From Clostridium sp. M62/1 (GTDB taxonomy: Bacteria; Bacillota; Clostridia; Lachnospirales; Lachnospiraceae): a stretch of 64,000 nt of DNA. The position numbers and the translations under genes are program-made. Below are positions 7,708-14,768 of this stretch, piece by piece. Under the pieces are notes generated by a model, which saw only the letters and a program-made list of their open reading frames with translations, was not told the origin of the DNA and made no database searches. The stretch spans positions 298,501 through 362,500 of the forward strand of contig NZ_CP085988.1 of the NCBI RefSeq assembly GCF_020736365.1. Reading direction: 5' to 3'. Position 1 is the stretch's first letter, and every line of letters begins with the position of its first letter.

Positions 7708-7752
7708 TGGCGTCCCAGAGAGGATTTGAACCTCCGACCCCACGCTTAGGAG
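7708..7752 (-). tRNA. 3' part of tRNA-Arg(CCU): attachment-site remnant
   Basis: Read on the - strand this begins in the anticodon loop (CTCCTAA, anticodon CCU), continues with the 3' anticodon stem GCGTG, a variable region, a T arm (GGAGG, TTCAAAT, CCTCT) and the acceptor strand, ending in CCA. The sequence 5' of the loop (GGGGCGAA) does not pair with GCGTG, and no D arm or 5' acceptor strand follows. This is therefore the conserved 3' portion left at one end of an element integrated in the tRNA gene, with crossover in or near the anticodon loop. Because the terminator lies on its left, the inserted element should be the one to the right (element B). Confidence 0.8.
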
Positions 7753-7960
7753 TTCGCCCCAGTCTGCTAATTGCTTCGTAACCAAACACAAGGAAACCCA
7801 AGTATTCGTAGGCTTTTCGCCTGTTTTATTCACAGCGATTCCAAAGGGTTTTATAGCTGAAATAACCTCTTTTTTTGCCCTCTGATTGGCAAGCGATTAG
7901 CTAAACCACCGGGAAAAGTTGATTGTTACACTGTAAAATATTATAAAGCTAAGACAAGGA

Positions 7961-7998
7961 AAAAGCAAGGTGGCTAAGTGAACCAAACCTTGCTTTTG
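7961..7998 (-). terminator. Terminator of the integrase B operon
   Basis: AAAAGCAAGGT (7961-7971) and ACCTTGCTTTT (7987-7997) form a perfect stem just after the integrase stop; on the - strand it ends in a T-rich tail (CTTTTTCCTTG). Confidence 0.8.
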
Positions 7999-8004
7999 TG
8001 TTTG

Positions 8005-9411
8005 TTATAATGATTTTGCCAGCGTTTTCAGGAGCGTTGCCATCTCTGGATTTTTGAGAAGCCGTAAGAGAAGTTCCTGATCCGGGTCTTTCTGTGATTC
8101 GCTGTTCTCGGTTGCTGCCTGCTCAATGGAGCGAACATGAAGCCCGTCCAATTCATCCTCCGTTTTATGCCCTGAATAAAAGGCATCTTCAAAGCGCTTG
8201 GCATTGATCCGCCTGTCCTCGTCGATAATGTGAGAGTAAACATCTGCCACCATCTTTAACTGGGCGTGTCCTGAATCGCCCTGCACGGATTTCATGTCAC
8301 CGCCGTTTAGTTTCAGCTTATAGGTAATACTGCTGTGGCGGAGGCTGTGGAAAACTACCTTGGGCAATCCATTGTCCTCAATCAGCTTGTTCAGCGCCCG
8401 GTTGATTACCTGTCCTTCAATGGGCGTTCCCATTGGGGAACAGAATATCAAACCATAGTCCGTGTATTCATCCCCAAAAAGCTCCTTCAATTCATTCTGC
8501 TCTGCTTGTCGTTTCAGCAGCATTTCCGCAACGGTTTTGGGAAGAAATACTTTCCGAATACTGGTCTTGGTTTTTGGCTCTTTCAGAACAAGAGCCGTAT
8601 GTTTGGACACCAGGATGGACGGAAAAACTTTTATCACGCCTTTCCCATCCAGCATTTCCAGCGATTGTTTTTGTACTCGCTGTAATTCTTTGTTGACGAA
8701 GATGCTGGCGCAATCCTGAGAAATACTCTCGGCTGAAATGTCAATGCAGTCCCAGGTAAGTGCGAGCATTTCTCCCATACGGAGTGAACAGGAAAATGCC
8801 AGATTCAACGCCAATGATAAATTATCATCGTCACACAGTTCCAACGCATGGAATAAAGTGTCCGCAGTCCAGATTTCTCTCGGCTTTGCTTCACACTTCG
8901 GAAGTGTAGCATTCAGCACAGGATTCCTGGAGATCATTTCCCACTTCACAGCCTGGTTAAAAGCGTTCCGCAGGATTTTATGTATTTCTTTCACGGTTCT
9001 CGGAGAAAGATATTCATTCCGGGATGATTGGTAAGGACGGGGCTTTGATTTTACGGTCAACAGATTCCGGTAATATTGGTCCATCACTCGCGGCGTAGCC
9101 TGTTCCAGTTGCATATCGCCAATAATCGGATTGATGTAGTTATCAATCAAAGCGCGTCTGCTCTCATAAGTGGATAACGCCCAGGTATTTACCCCATAAA
9201 TGTTGATATATTCCTCCAAAAGTTCCCGGATCGTCTTGGCTGTCGGTGCGATAAAGGTTCCGGTGCTTTGCTGATACTCAATTTGAGCCTTTCTCTTTTT
9301 CGCTTCAGCTTGAGATGCAAATGTTTCCCACCGCTGGCGCTTCACACCGTTTTCGTCTATGCAGTTATAAACCACAGAATACTTGCTTTTTCTCTTAACA
9401 ATGGATGCCAT
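8005..9411 (-). CDS. int: Tyrosine integrase of element B
   Basis: 468 residues from ATG 9411, which has GGAGGTGAT at the right distance; the longer reading from 9477 would lie inside the upstream gene. Domain order as in integrase A: AP2-like arm-binding (KRKSKYSVVYNCIDENG), core-binding, catalytic. Catalytic motifs are SCSLRMGE (Arg), HSLRHSS (HxxR) and DVYSHI (Tyr). Its 3' end lies about 250 bases from the tRNA-Arg fragment, which fits its own att site. The start overlaps the end of the three-domain HTH gene by 17 bases, so translation is coupled. It converges with integrase A. Confidence 0.92.
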   Translation of the reverse strand: MASIVKRKSKYSVVYNCIDENGVKRQRWETFASQAEAKKRKAQIEYQQSTGTFIAPTAKTIRELLEEYINIYGVNTWALSTYESRRALIDNYINPIIGDMQLEQATPRVMDQYYRNLLTVKSKPRPYQSSRNEYLSPRTVKEIHKILRNAFNQAVKWEMISRNPVLNATLPKCEAKPREIWTADTLFHALELCDDDNLSLALNLAFSCSLRMGEMLALTWDCIDISAESISQDCASIFVNKELQRVQKQSLEMLDGKGVIKVFPSILVSKHTALVLKEPKTKTSIRKVFLPKTVAEMLLKRQAEQNELKELFGDEYTDYGLIFCSPMGTPIEGQVINRALNKLIEDNGLPKVVFHSLRHSSITYKLKLNGGDMKSVQGDSGHAQLKMVADVYSHIIDEDRRINAKRFEDAFYSGHKTEDELDGLHVRSIEQAATENSESQKDPDQELLLRLLKNPEMATLLKTLAKSL

Positions 9412-10048
9412 CTTTATCACCTCCATCAACAGCTGAAACAATCCGGTATTTGTTCTGACCCTCATACCAGCGATCAAAACTGTCTTTGCGAATCAGTTTG
9501 GTGCGGGGCGTCTGAATTGTCTCAAAGCATCCTTTCTGAACTAAATAGTAAACATTGTTCCGGTGAATCCCCAATATGCGCGCTACTTCTGGCATTGTAA
9601 GGGTTTCTCCGAATTTCTGGCTGTCGGCTTGCTGGTCTGCTACTGTGCGGTAAAAAGCCTGAGATTCATACCACGCCCAAAAACTTGCGCGGTCAATCCG
9701 GGACTTATTATCCACATGAATTACCTGGAATGGCTTCTTTTTCAACAGGTCATACAGTGTGGCGTCCTGCATCCCTAAAAGGGAGGCGGTTTCCCGAATA
9801 GACATCGTGGTTTTCTCCCACTTGGAGCCGGGAGCTTCACCGTTTACTTTTTTATAGTGAAACTGTCCGGCATACCATTCTTCAAAGCTGTCCAGCATAA
9901 TCCTCATTCTGCCAGCAGCCGTAATGGTCCGAAATCGGTTCTGGTGAACCAGCCAATAGGCTTCTACTTTCTTTAACCCTAAGATTTGGCGCATTTCTCT
10001 GACGGAAATACTGGTCTTGCTTTTGGGGGAAGGGGTGAGGTTACTCAT
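9395..10048 (-). CDS. Excisionase-like protein with three tandem HTH_17 domains
   Basis: 217 residues from the ATG at 10048, which overlaps the stop region of the preceding excisionase gene. Three copies of the same AlpA-like unit are visible: SVREMRQILGLKKVEAYWLV..FEEWY, SIRETASLLGMQDATLYDLL..FWAWY and TMPEVARILGIHRNNVYYLV..FDRWY, each about 60-70 residues. Ordinary excisionases have one such unit, so this looks like internal triplication of a Xis domain. It lies between a single-domain excisionase and the integrase with overlapping reading frames, so its dose is tied to integrase. It probably binds several adjacent sites or bends DNA during excision; it could also act as an operon regulator. 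Confidence 0.8.
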   Translation of the reverse strand: MSNLTPSPKSKTSISVREMRQILGLKKVEAYWLVHQNRFRTITAAGRMRIMLDSFEEWYAGQFHYKKVNGEAPGSKWEKTTMSIRETASLLGMQDATLYDLLKKKPFQVIHVDNKSRIDRASFWAWYESQAFYRTVADQQADSQKFGETLTMPEVARILGIHRNNVYYLVQKGCFETIQTPRTKLIRKDSFDRWYEGQNKYRIVSAVDGGDKDGIHC

Positions 10049-10274
10049 ACGCATCACCCCCATTCCCGTGGTCCAGCCATTCATCAAAACTCTTTTTAGA
10101 AATCCGAATCTGGCCGCCGACCCGAATACTGCGAAAATAGTTTTTCTTAATCAGCGCATAAGCTGTAGGACGGCTGATGTCTAAAATATCCTGAATCTCC
10201 GGGACAGTATAGGTGCGTTTCTGATCGGGAACGCCCACCTGCTCCGGCTTCAAGGCAATCGTCAAATTACTCAT
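10041..10274 (-). CDS. Excisionase-like HTH_17 protein
   Basis: 77 residues with the single-domain AlpA/Xis pattern TYTVPEIQDILDISRPTAYALIKKN..FRSIRVGGQIRISKKSFDEWLD. It is nearly the same in the helix-turn-helix as the product at 10383-10613 (PTAYALIKKN shared), showing a recent duplication. The stop overlaps the start of the three-domain gene. It probably binds element ends together with its paralogue; which of the three acts as the true excisionase cannot be decided here. Confidence 0.82.
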   Translation of the reverse strand: MSNLTIALKPEQVGVPDQKRTYTVPEIQDILDISRPTAYALIKKNYFRSIRVGGQIRISKKSFDEWLDHGNGGDAYE

Positions 10275-10299
10275 GGATATGGTCTCCTTTCAAAATAGG

Positions 10300-10313
10300 A
10301 TAACAGCTGTTAT
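10300..10313. promoter_or_regulatory. 14-bp perfect palindrome between two excisionase genes
   Basis: ATAACAGCTGTTAT is fully palindromic and sits in the 108-base gap between the two single-domain excisionase genes, about 25 bases before the second start. It shares the CAGCTG centre with the inverted repeat before mazF (11061-11116). It is a candidate operator for one of the HTH proteins. Confidence 0.45.
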
Positions 10314-10382
10314 GTCTATATTGTAAGGGATAAAAACCGTATAATCCATGTTGTCGATTACCCTCGCGGTATCCTTGACAAA

Positions 10383-10613
10383 TTAGATTTGATTGTCCAG
10401 CCAAGCGTCAAAGCTGGCCTTCGATACCCGGATGTTTCGTCCAATGCGGATACTGTGAAAAAGATTCTTCTTGATCAGCGCATAAGCTGTTGGCTGACTG
10501 ATTCCAAGAATGTCCTGGATTTCATCAACCGTATAAGTTCGTTTCTCAGAGGTGCATTGAACCTGCATCGCCTCTGTTTGACGGTTCATCTCAGCGATTT
10601 TTTCTTCAAACAT
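10383..10613 (-). CDS. Excisionase-like HTH_17 protein
   Basis: 76 residues: an N-terminal helical leader of about 24 residues, then TYTVDEIQDILGISQPTAYALIKKN..FHSIRIGRNIRVSKASFDAWLD. GGGAGG stands before the ATG. It follows the MazF-like gene by 18 bases and is the first of three excisionase-type genes in this operon, a paralogue of the product at 10041-10274. Confidence 0.82.
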   Translation of the reverse strand: MFEEKIAEMNRQTEAMQVQCTSEKRTYTVDEIQDILGISQPTAYALIKKNLFHSIRIGRNIRVSKASFDAWLDNQI

Positions 10614-10631
10614 AAAACAACCTCCCTTTGG

Positions 10632-11024
10632 TTATTTCAGAGCATCGTTTTGCTCCGAATGATCTTTTTTATAACATAAGAGCTTTGACAGCCCTACACT
10701 GATCGCCAAAGCTCTATCGACCTCATTCATAGAGGATTTTTTCAGTTTTCCGATGTACCTCTTTAATCGGCGCTTGTCCAATGTCCGCAGCTGCTCTAAA
10801 AGCACAATCGATGACGCCGTTTTTTCTCCGCCTTCATACAGATAACAATGGGTAGGCAGCTTCGTTTTTGTGCCTGTTGTAATCGGCGCTACAATAACCG
10901 TAGGACTATACCGATTTCCAATATCATTTTGAATAATCAGGACAGGACGAAAACCGGATTGCTCCGATCCGAAAACAGGATCAAGATTTGCATAGTACAT
11001 CTCACCTCGCAAATATCTCCTCAT
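10632..11024 (-). CDS. MazF/PemK-family toxin-like protein without visible antitoxin
   Basis: 130 residues with the MazF fold: GEMYYANLDPVFGSEQSGFRPVLIIQ at the start, then VIVAPITTG and a basic C-terminal half. The GSEQ.G.RPVLI region contains the catalytic Arg of the family, so it could be an active mRNA endonuclease. AAAGGAGG precedes the ATG. No MazE-like gene lies upstream (the next 490 bases are noncoding) and the next gene is an excisionase, so it is either an orphan or neutralised by an unrelated partner. Being in the excision operon, it may act in element maintenance or growth control of excising cells; this is inference. Confidence 0.82.
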   Translation of the reverse strand: MRRYLRGEMYYANLDPVFGSEQSGFRPVLIIQNDIGNRYSPTVIVAPITTGTKTKLPTHCYLYEGGEKTASSIVLLEQLRTLDKRRLKRYIGKLKKSSMNEVDRALAISVGLSKLLCYKKDHSEQNDALK

Positions 11025-11060
11025 GGTTTCGGCCTCCTTTCAAACCGGACCTATGTAAAA

Positions 11061-11116
11061 GCAGCTGTATGAGAGAATTGCACTGCCATAGCTGAACAAA
11101 GATTTCATACAGCTGC
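11061..11116. promoter_or_regulatory. Inverted repeat upstream of the MazF-like gene
   Basis: GCAGCTGTATGA (11061-11072) and TCATACAGCTGC (11105-11116) are perfect 12-bp complements separated by 32 bases, 37 bases before the mazF start. The spacing suits either two operator half-sites or a long hairpin in the leader. Confidence 0.5.
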
Positions 11117-11142
11117 CTTTCGAAAAATATGTGTTCTCATTC

Positions 11143-11440
11143 TATTTGCCACGCGCCCCGAATGAGAGGGGACATTCCCGGTCTCCGCTGGCGCGGCTGT
11201 CATAACTCCGCAGCGTCGTTTTACTCGTGCGCCGCAGGGTTCCCCCCAAGTCTTTAGGAGGCCGTGAGGAAGTATCTTTAAGCCCCCATGCAGTCACCGC
11301 GCTCCGAAATGCCGCTTTCGGGTATCAGACTGACGTAGATCGCTCGGAACAGTCCTGTTCATCACCTCCTGGGGCTGTCCATCTTCGCGGCGCACCTGAT
11401 TCGCTCGTACATGGGTTATGTACCGGAAATGCCATCTATT
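11143..11440 (-). ncRNA. Conserved noncoding module, copy B (candidate structured RNA)
   Basis: Lies in the gap between the sigma-like gene and mazF (11025-11515), which has no other gene. On the - strand it repeats in order the blocks of module A: AGGAGGTGATGAA, CCGAGCGATCTACG (11334-11347), GATACTTCCTCACG (11263-11276), TAAAGACTTGGGGGGA (11241-11256) and CGTGGCAAATA (11143-11153). Sequence between the blocks differs from copy A, so the match is not a recent duplication. Position relative to sigma-like, excisionase and integrase genes is the same in both elements. Confidence 0.55.
11294..11362 (-). CDS. Possible 22-residue leader peptide in module B
   Basis: ATG directly after AGGAGGTG opens a 22-codon frame ending in TGA. 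Residues 6-10 read PSDLR, as in the counterpart at 5393-5464, while the rest diverges. The SD-to-start distance is unusually short, so translation is uncertain. Confidence 0.3.
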   Translation of the reverse strand: MNRTVPSDLRQSDTRKRHFGAR

Positions 11441-11515
11441 CAGTTGTCAAGCTGCAAAGAAGGACCAAAAGAAGATAGGTCCCTTCAATGCGTAGGCGTT
11501 GAGAAAGGCCATTTG

Positions 11516-11986
11516 TTAAGCGTTTTTCAAATATTTTTTTATTTTTTTGAGCTTTTGAGTAATGGCACTTCGGGAACAACTCCAAAGATGCGCCACATCC
11601 GTCTGCCGGTATCCATCCACAAGCAGCAAGGTCAGCAATTCCAAATCTTCCGGCGGCAATTTACAAAGCCGCTGGAATAACTTTTCATCCTCCACAGCCG
11701 ACAACCAGCCATATCGTGTATGGTCAATATCTCCAGTATCCCAGCGAGAGGAAAGAGAATCAAATTTTTGGAACAGGCTGGATTGTTCGCTATCATCCTC
11801 ATACTGTTCAGTTGGCAGTGCCTGGGTCCGGTTCCCAAAAATCCTTTGGCTGCAAAACCAAGCCCAATCATATTCCTTCATGGCGGCAATCTGTTCTTCG
11901 TTCATACCAGCGGTGCGGTACTCCTGCTCCAGCTGCTCCCATTCTTTATCAAATTTTCGTTTTTCGATTCCATAATGAAATCCCAT
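11516..11986 (-). CDS. Sigma-70-like regulatory protein of element B
   Basis: 156 residues starting at ATG 11986 after CGGAGGTAAGCT. The C-terminal 55 residues resemble a sigma region-4 helix-turn-helix (LPPEDLELLTLLLVDGYRQTDVAHLWSCSRSAITQKLKKIKKYL); the N-terminal part is acidic and unassigned. It holds the same place before the noncoding module as the sigma-like gene of element A but the two proteins are only distantly alike. It is presumed to control the excision operon. Confidence 0.78.
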   Translation of the reverse strand: MGFHYGIEKRKFDKEWEQLEQEYRTAGMNEEQIAAMKEYDWAWFCSQRIFGNRTQALPTEQYEDDSEQSSLFQKFDSLSSRWDTGDIDHTRYGWLSAVEDEKLFQRLCKLPPEDLELLTLLLVDGYRQTDVAHLWSCSRSAITQKLKKIKKYLKNA

Positions 11987-11998
11987 AGCTTACCTCCG

Positions 11999-12033
11999 TT
12001 TCGATTCACAGGCGGTTGACGAGTGAATCGAAA
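11999..12033 (-). promoter_or_regulatory. Inverted repeat directly before the sigma-like ribosome site (element B)
   Basis: TTTCGATTCAC (11999-12009) and GTGAATCGAAA (12023-12033) are perfect 11-bp complements around a 13-base loop. The CGGAGG of the sigma-like gene follows at once on the - strand. The same core and the same placement occur at 4682-4719. Confidence 0.65.
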
Positions 12034-12464
12034 GGCGGCGGAGATCGGCAATGGCATAACGCAGGGGACTTTCTTAAAAAATGGCAAACAAAAACACCAG
12101 TGGGTCCCCAAGACCAACTGGTGCAGTTACAGGCACATAGGCAATATGTATGATACGCACTATTTAGAACGGTTGATAATGCGTTCCATGCGCCACAAAT
12201 AATTTGTTGATGCCAGCGGCTTTTTTTGACAAGCCACCGGAACTGCCAAACTTAATCCAAATCAAAAAAGCTCCTATCATAACTGCCTCCTCTACAGCAG
12301 CTATGACGGAGCATAAAGATCAGCCTTGTTATAGATGCCGTTTTTTTATATGGCACATAACAAGGTTTTTTATTCAGCTTTTAACGGCCTATAATCGCAT
12401 ATAGATACGCATTATCAAGGGATTCAACAGCAAAAATACGCACGATAGAATATACTTGAGGTGA
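12034..12464. promoter_or_regulatory. Divergent regulatory gap between sigma-like and XRE genes
   Basis: No gene is seen. The stretch contains hairpins CACCAGT/ACTGGTG (near 12095-12125) and CCTTGTTAT/ATAACAAGG (near 12325-12365), and repeated motifs: TTGATAATGCG at 12173-12183, its exact complement CGCATTATCAA at 12408-12418, TTGATAATGC again over the XRE start at 12465-12474, and ATACGCA at 12154, 12405 and 12436. These are good operator candidates for the XRE protein. A TATACT near 12450 could be its -10 box. Confidence 0.5.
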
Positions 12465-12470
12465 TTGATA

Positions 12471-12842
12471 ATGCAGGATAGCGACTTTTTGTATTTAGGT
12501 CAGTGTGTGCGTGATGCGAGAAAGCGATGTGGTTTGACCCAACAGGAACTGGCAGATCGATCCGGGATGGGGCTTCGGCATATCCAAAACATTGAGTATG
12601 GACTTGTAAACCCGTCTTATGAATGCCTCGATGCCCTTGTTAAGAGCCTTGGCATATCTGCCAACCTGTTATTTCATCCAGATATGTCAGAGCAGGACAT
12701 TGAACTTGAGCGTTTCATCGGGAAATACCTGTCTTGTACGGAGGAAGAGCGCCAGATTTTACTCCGTACAGCGGAATTTATGTCAGATCAATTCCTGGAA
12801 CGTCATCACACGGAACAACCTACATCTGAAGATTCTGAGTAA
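12471..12842 (+). CDS. XRE-family (Cro/CI-type) transcriptional regulator
   Basis: 123 residues from ATG 12471 (TTG 12465 would add two residues); GAGGTG lies before it. A classical HTH_3 occupies about residues 10-65 (VRDARKRCGLTQQELADRSGMGLRHIQNIEYGLVNPSYECLDAL), followed by an acidic helical tail. It is transcribed away from the sigma-like gene, and candidate operators flank its promoter, so it may keep the excision and transfer genes silent in the manner of a lysogeny repressor. That role is inferred from position. Confidence 0.85.
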   Translation: MQDSDFLYLGQCVRDARKRCGLTQQELADRSGMGLRHIQNIEYGLVNPSYECLDALVKSLGISANLLFHPDMSEQDIELERFIGKYLSCTEEERQILLRTAEFMSDQFLERHHTEQPTSEDSE

Positions 12843-12879
12843 AGCTGGTAAACCGGAAATTTCTGTTTTGCCAGCTTTT
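12841..12879 (+). terminator. Terminator after the XRE gene
   Basis: AAAGCTGG (12841-12848) and CCAGCTTTT (12871-12879) pair directly over and after the stop codon, giving a T-ended stem-loop. Confidence 0.65.
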
Positions 12880-12960
12880 CTTGTTCATCGTAACAGAACA
12901 CAATCGTATTTCTCTGTAAAAACGCTTTAATTGCACACTAATTTTTCGACTTTTCTCAAC

Positions 12961-12998
12961 AAAAACAGTCATGGCGAAACACCATGACTGTTTTTTAT
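12961..12998. terminator. Bidirectional terminator between convergent XRE and winged-helix genes
   Basis: AAAAACAGTCATGG and CCATGACTGTTTTTT form a 12-14 bp stem with a GCGAAAC-type loop, with A and T runs on the two sides, so it can stop transcription from either direction. Confidence 0.85.
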
Positions 12999-13354
12999 AA
13001 CGGTTTGGCAGCAAAAATATATCCTAAGCTGGAGACGGTTTGTATGTAAATAGGATGGTCCTTATCTGGCTCAATTTTCTGACGGATTCTACTTATAGTA
13101 TTGGTGATTGCTGTCAGGCAGCTCTCACTATCCTCATGCCACACACTTTGAAAGATTTGCTCTTTACTGCACAGCCAGCCGGGATGTTGTGCTAAAAATA
13201 CTAAGACGCCATACTCATACTTTGATAAAGAAACATCTTTCCCATCTCGAAGCACCCGTCGTTGATTCAATCTGATTTCTAAACCTGGATAGGACAATAT
13301 GGAAGAAGTGAGAGGATATTCATGCCATTGCCCATGATCCTGCCAGACCATCAA
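12995..13354 (-). CDS. Orphan winged-helix regulator, N-terminus possibly lost
   Basis: 119 residues from TTG 13354 or 118 from the ATG that follows. The last ~90 residues form an OmpR/PhoB-type DNA-binding domain (LSKYEYGVLVFLAQHPGWLCS, LTAITNTISRIRQKI, SSLGYIF). No receiver domain and no good ribosome site are seen; the frame stays open about 70 bases further upstream without a start codon, which suggests a truncated response regulator. It parallels the orphan winged-helix gene of element A at 3729-4217 and shares the WHED motif with it. Confidence 0.65.
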   Translation of the reverse strand: MMVWQDHGQWHEYPLTSSILSYPGLEIRLNQRRVLRDGKDVSLSKYEYGVLVFLAQHPGWLCSKEQIFQSVWHEDSESCLTAITNTISRIRQKIEPDKDHPIYIQTVSSLGYIFAAKPL

Positions 13355-13477
13355 AGAATTTTCTACTGTGTTTCCCGACTCCTCCGTAATACGGGCAATG
13401 ATTTCAATTTTTCTTATATTACCTCACCTCACTGCACATTGGTTTTATCATTTAGGAAAATAGACTTTGATTGCCAC

Positions 13478-14017
13478 TTATATGTTCTTTCCCATCATAT
13501 AAGCATCTCTCATATATCGAGTGTCTTTTACTGCTCCAGCCTCATAGATACCTTTCGCTTCAATATATCCCATCTCTTTTGCTCCATTTAGGCAAGCTGC
13601 AAAACCACGAAAGCACTCCAGCGTACAGTCCATAACAGTATCGCTATCTTCAGCAGCGGTCATAATGTAGTAGAACTCTTTGTCCGGGATGTCTGTCCAC
13701 CGAGCCACAGAACGGTCAATAAGTGCCTTCATTTGGGCATCAATAGAATAGAAATAGACTGGACTTGCCATAACAATTACATCTGCGGCCTGCATTTTGT
13801 CCAAAATCTCGCCCATGTCGTCATAAACGGCACACTTTCCACTACTTTTCTTGCAATAATAACAGGCATTGCAGGGGGCAATCTTTTTGCTGCGAATAAA
13901 TATTTTCTCTACCATGTTTCCAGCATCCTGCGCACCGCGCATAAATTCGTCGCAAAGCAAGTCGGAATTCCCGCTCTTTCGTGGGCTACCTGATAAAATC
14001 AAAACATTTTTACTCAT
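13478..14017 (-). CDS. Iron-sulfur flavoprotein-like NADPH-dependent FMN reductase
   Basis: 179 residues from ATG 14017 with AAGGAG upstream. The N-terminus has the FMN phosphate loop SGSPRKSGNSD. Cysteines 49, 52, 55 and 62 match the compact CX2CX2CX6C motif of iron-sulfur flavoproteins, which bind a [4Fe-4S] cluster beside FMN and pass electrons to small oxidants or quinones in anaerobes. It is the last gene of the long redox operon on this strand and follows the lipoprotein flavodoxin by 19 bases. The partner reductant is unknown. Confidence 0.82.
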   Translation of the reverse strand: MSKNVLILSGSPRKSGNSDLLCDEFMRGAQDAGNMVEKIFIRSKKIAPCNACYYCKKSSGKCAVYDDMGEILDKMQAADVIVMASPVYFYSIDAQMKALIDRSVARWTDIPDKEFYYIMTAAEDSDTVMDCTLECFRGFAACLNGAKEMGYIEAKGIYEAGAVKDTRYMRDAYMMGKNI

Positions 14018-14036
14018 ATTGCTTTTCTCCTTGTCG

Positions 14037-14756
14037 TTATATCTGATCTTGTACTTCCTGCACCCAAGCCACAATTTCCTGCTCAGCATCCTGAATTTGG
14101 TTTCGAGAAATGGTCAGGCCCTCCAATACAGCAGCGTCCGGTTCCAGTTCACGGATTGTGTCAATCGTATTGGAAAAACCGCTGCCGCCGTGAGTATTAA
14201 AGGGGATGATAGTCTTGCCAGATAAATCGTATTCCTCTAAGAAGGTATAGAGGATCATAGGCATATCACCCCACCAGTTCGGATAGCCCAAATAGATCAC
14301 ATCATAGTTTTCCATATTGTCCACTTGTGACGCAATCGCAGGACGGACTTGTTGATCCTGTTCTTCCGCAGCCTGATCCACCAGTGTATCGTGGTCCAGA
14401 GGATAAGGCTCTTCTGCTTCAATGCGGAAAATATCTGCCCCGGTCTGCTCTTGAATGATATATGCCATATACTGTGTGTTGCCTAACACCTCACCGTCGA
14501 TTACAACCGTACTGTTTTCTTCCTCATCCGTCATATTGTCAGGCTCATCCGTTTCCGGCAAAGAAAAATAAACCACTAACGAACGATTTATATTTTCAGC
14601 TTCTGTGGCATCCGAGTTTTCTGAAGATACAGGTTTCTCCTGCTGAGAAGAACCGTTCTCTGACACAGGCGTATTGCTGGCTGATGGTTTTGTGCCGCAG
14701 GCCACAAGGCTCAACAGCAATACCACGGTTAATATAAACGAGCTGATCTTTTTCAT
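14037..14756 (-). CDS. Flavodoxin-domain lipoprotein
   Basis: 239 residues. A lipoprotein signal is plain (hydrophobic LTVVLLLSLVAC with the lipobox Cys at 20), followed by a Ser/Glu-rich linker of about 40 residues and a flavodoxin_4-like domain from about residue 60: LVVYFSLP, DVIYLGYPNWWGDMP and IIPFNTHGGSGFSNT. It should be anchored outside the membrane, where it could receive electrons for extracytoplasmic reduction. The cytoplasmic product at 17862-18377 is a clear homologue (GYPNWWG in both). Confidence 0.85.
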   Translation of the reverse strand: MKKISSFILTVVLLLSLVACGTKPSASNTPVSENGSSQQEKPVSSENSDATEAENINRSLVVYFSLPETDEPDNMTDEEENSTVVIDGEVLGNTQYMAYIIQEQTGADIFRIEAEEPYPLDHDTLVDQAAEEQDQQVRPAIASQVDNMENYDVIYLGYPNWWGDMPMILYTFLEEYDLSGKTIIPFNTHGGSGFSNTIDTIRELEPDAAVLEGLTISRNQIQDAEQEIVAWVQEVQDQI

Positions 14757-14768
14757 CTATTTTCCTCC

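Noticed and set aside
7708..7790. Complete functional tRNA gene
   Set aside because: The 5' anticodon stem, D arm and 5' acceptor strand are missing; only the 3' part matches a tRNA.
7612..7833. 73-codon frame on the - strand across the tRNA fragment
   Set aside because: It runs through the tRNA-Arg remnant and terminator and lacks a ribosome site.
12204..12404. 66-codon frame in the gap before the XRE gene
   Set aside because: Low-complexity translation, spans an inverted repeat, no ribosome site; the stretch looks regulatory.
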